DNA of 64,000 nt, from NCBI RefSeq assembly GCF_014697195.1, contig NZ_JACJRJ010000001.1, positions 124,001 to 188,000 on the forward strand. Direction: 5' to 3'. The position numbers were made by a program, and so were the translations under genes. This document shows, piece after piece, positions 62,848 through 64,000 of this stretch (its first letter is position 1; the number at the start of each line of letters is the position of its first letter). This DNA comes from Cylindrospermum sp. FACHB-282. GTDB taxonomy: Bacteria > Cyanobacteriota > Cyanobacteriia > Cyanobacteriales > Nostocaceae. The notes below the pieces were generated by a model. That model worked only from the letters and a program-made list of their open reading frames with translations, did no database searches and was not told the origin of the DNA.

Positions 62848-64000
62848 TCAATCGCGGCGCGAACACAGTGGCTGTAATATTTGGGGATGTTGCCGGCACA
62901 TCTGTTGAAAAGATTGCGGTTTAAATTGCCACCAAGCAAATAATCCTAGACTTGTACCCCCCACTAGCAATACCAACAATCCACCCAGCAACACTAAAGA
63001 CTTACCCAGAATTGGTTTTTTCACTGGACTGGGGGTTGCTTCTTCTTCTTCTTCTTCTTCTTCTGTGAAATCTAAATCCAGCAGTGCTTGGGAACTTTCT
63101 GCTAAGTCGGATTCTGTTACTAGTTCTATTTCTAGTTCTTCAGCTTGAATTTCTATAGAAAGTTGCGATTGAGTAACAGGTACTAAGTGTTCTGAAGAGA
63201 CACGGCAAAGAGTCAGAACTACAGAGGTGTTATCATGACCGTTTTTCTCATTTGCCAAGTTAATCCAGTTACGGGCAGCATCCTCAACAGTTAGCTTCCC
63301 TGTTAGCAAAGGAACTGCGTAGTCTTGCCAAGATTGTTCCACCCAGTTCTTGTCACTTAAACCATCAGAACATAGCAGCAAAATGCCATCTTCTTCTAAA
63401 ATTAATCGCTGAATGGCAAAATGCAGGGATTCGGCCTCTTTGATTCCTAATGCTTGGGTAAGGGAGTTCGCATCTGGTCTTTGAATTGCTTGGCGATACA
63501 GACTTCTATTCAAGCGCACTTCTCGCGTCGCTACATCATCATCTACGGTGAGTAGCTGGCAATAGCTGCGAGTTATCCAGTAAGCACGACTATCGCCAAT
63601 ATTAGCTAAGTAAAGTTCATGGGCATTTTCTGACTGCCACCCAGCGGTTGTTGGCACTCGTTGTGGTACTTGCACAGCCATCACCAGGGTTGTCGCCATG
63701 CGTTCTCTACCTTGGCGATTTTGCTCGTTATTGCAAGTCCAAATTACGTTATTTACTACTCGCAAGCTAGCTTCTATTTGTTGCGGCAACAAGTCTGGTG
63801 GAACAAGTTCAGTCTGTTCTGCTACCTCTGCTAGTAAGGCACGCATTTGTAACTTTACTGACTGCACAGCCAATTGACTGGCAACCTCGCCGCCTTCATG
63901 TCCGCCAATGCCATCGCAAACAATTGACAACCTCGACAGTAAGGGGTCATCTAGGTCACTAGAGGCGGGGTAGCAAGCGTCTTCATTGTGCATCAGTTCT
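62848..64000 (-). CDS. PP2C-type Ser/Thr phosphatase with C-terminal TM helix (5' end outside window)
   Basis: A metal-dependent PPM/PP2C phosphatase, at least 383 residues; the frame stays open to the right edge (…EL-MHNEDACY), so the start lies beyond the window. Motifs: NEDACYPAS, VCDGIGGHEGGEVAS with the metal aspartate, NIGDSRAYWI, LLLCSDGLSDK, and GHDNTSVVLTL. The C-terminal 100 residues hold an acidic stretch with a Glu run (EEEEEEEEAT) and a single membrane helix (SLVLLGGLLVLLVGGTSLGLFAWW), so the phosphatase domain faces the cytosol. It could oppose serine/threonine kinases. The usual N-terminal R-x-x-N-E-D-x motif is present just at the edge. Confidence 0.9.
   Translation of the reverse strand, partial: ELMHNEDACYPASSDLDDPLLSRLSIVCDGIGGHEGGEVASQLAVQSVKLQMRALLAEVAEQTELVPPDLLPQQIEASLRVVNNVIWTCNNEQNRQGRERMATTLVMAVQVPQRVPTTAGWQSENAHELYLANIGDSRAYWITRSYCQLLTVDDDVATREVRLNRSLYRQAIQRPDANSLTQALGIKEAESLHFAIQRLILEEDGILLLCSDGLSDKNWVEQSWQDYAVPLLTGKLTVEDAARNWINLANEKNGHDNTSVVLTLCRVSSEHLVPVTQSQLSIEIQAEELEIELVTESDLAESSQALLDLDFTEEEEEEEEATPSPVKKPILGKSLVLLGGLLVLLVGGTSLGLFAWWQFKPQSFQQMCRQHPQILQPLCSRRD

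Overview
The window is chromosomal DNA of a filamentous, probably heterocyst-forming cyanobacterium of the Nostoc/Anabaena group. Evidence: phycobilisome and thylakoid genes (a CpcT-type lyase, Thf1/Psb29, heme oxygenase, the FtrV chain of ferredoxin-thioredoxin reductase), the crtP-crtB carotenoid pair, hormogonium-polysaccharide-type genes, many HIP1 palindromes (GCGATCGC), and tandem heptamer repeats (TCCAAAA, TGACCAC, CCCATTA) typical of this group. One protein closely resembles, from memory, the Nostoc punctiforme dynamin BDLP1. No phage, plasmid, CRISPR array or rRNA operon was seen. Two tRNA genes are present, Arg(ACG) and Ser(GCT).

Layout. 0.6-6.6 kb: hemF, a STAS regulator, cpcT, thf1, a small 4-TM protein, an exbB-exbD motor pair and a DUF1232 protein. 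6.6-13.5 kb: an accessory stretch with an amber-interrupted GxxExxY gene between inverted repeats, a very large glucoamylase/phosphorylase-kinase-like protein, two Uma2 nuclease-fold genes, an orphan and an Rpn-type nuclease gene beside a MITE and between two copies of a dispersed repeat. 13.5-21.5 kb: a beta-lactamase-fold gene divergent from a cell-wall NlpC/P60 peptidase, a GT2, an MFS transporter, tRNA-Arg, moaC, small conserved cyanobacterial proteins, and a coupled cobW-like/ABA4-like pair. 21.6-24.6 kb: two GT8-like glycosyltransferases around heme oxygenase, with a 186-bp MITE and a consensus NtcA site upstream of heme oxygenase. 25.3-32.5 kb: glmM, then an exopolysaccharide cluster (O-antigen-polymerase-like protein and three glycosyltransferases) that holds a decayed IS605 tnpB tail. 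32.9-38.8 kb: 1-Cys peroxiredoxin, then a three-gene dynamin locus: a 2-TM protein, a BDLP1-type dynamin, and a second dynamin fused to a proline-rich linker and a C-terminal J domain. 39-48 kb: cysK, a 2Fe-2S protein, a DUF5331 protein, a YgfZ-like protein, an exported barrel-like protein, an ABC substrate-binding lipoprotein, tRNA-Ser, crtB and crtP. 48.9-64 kb: rlpA-like, nagZ, a zinc-ribbon membrane protein, mutL, a rhodanese without its cysteine, an adenosine deaminase-like enzyme, purA, rplY, a two-domain kinase, ydcF-like, ftrV and a PP2C phosphatase cut by the window edge.

How the genes fit together. Tetrapyrrole and phycobilin supply recurs (hemF, heme oxygenase, cpcT), as does carotenoid metabolism (crtP, crtB, ABA4-like). 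Envelope and surface polysaccharide functions form the largest theme (glmM, nagZ, rlpA, the NlpC/P60 peptidase, the polysaccharide cluster, exbB/exbD). The most distinctive item is the tandem dynamin locus with a chaperone-type J domain. All functions were assigned by reading the sequence; no database search was run.
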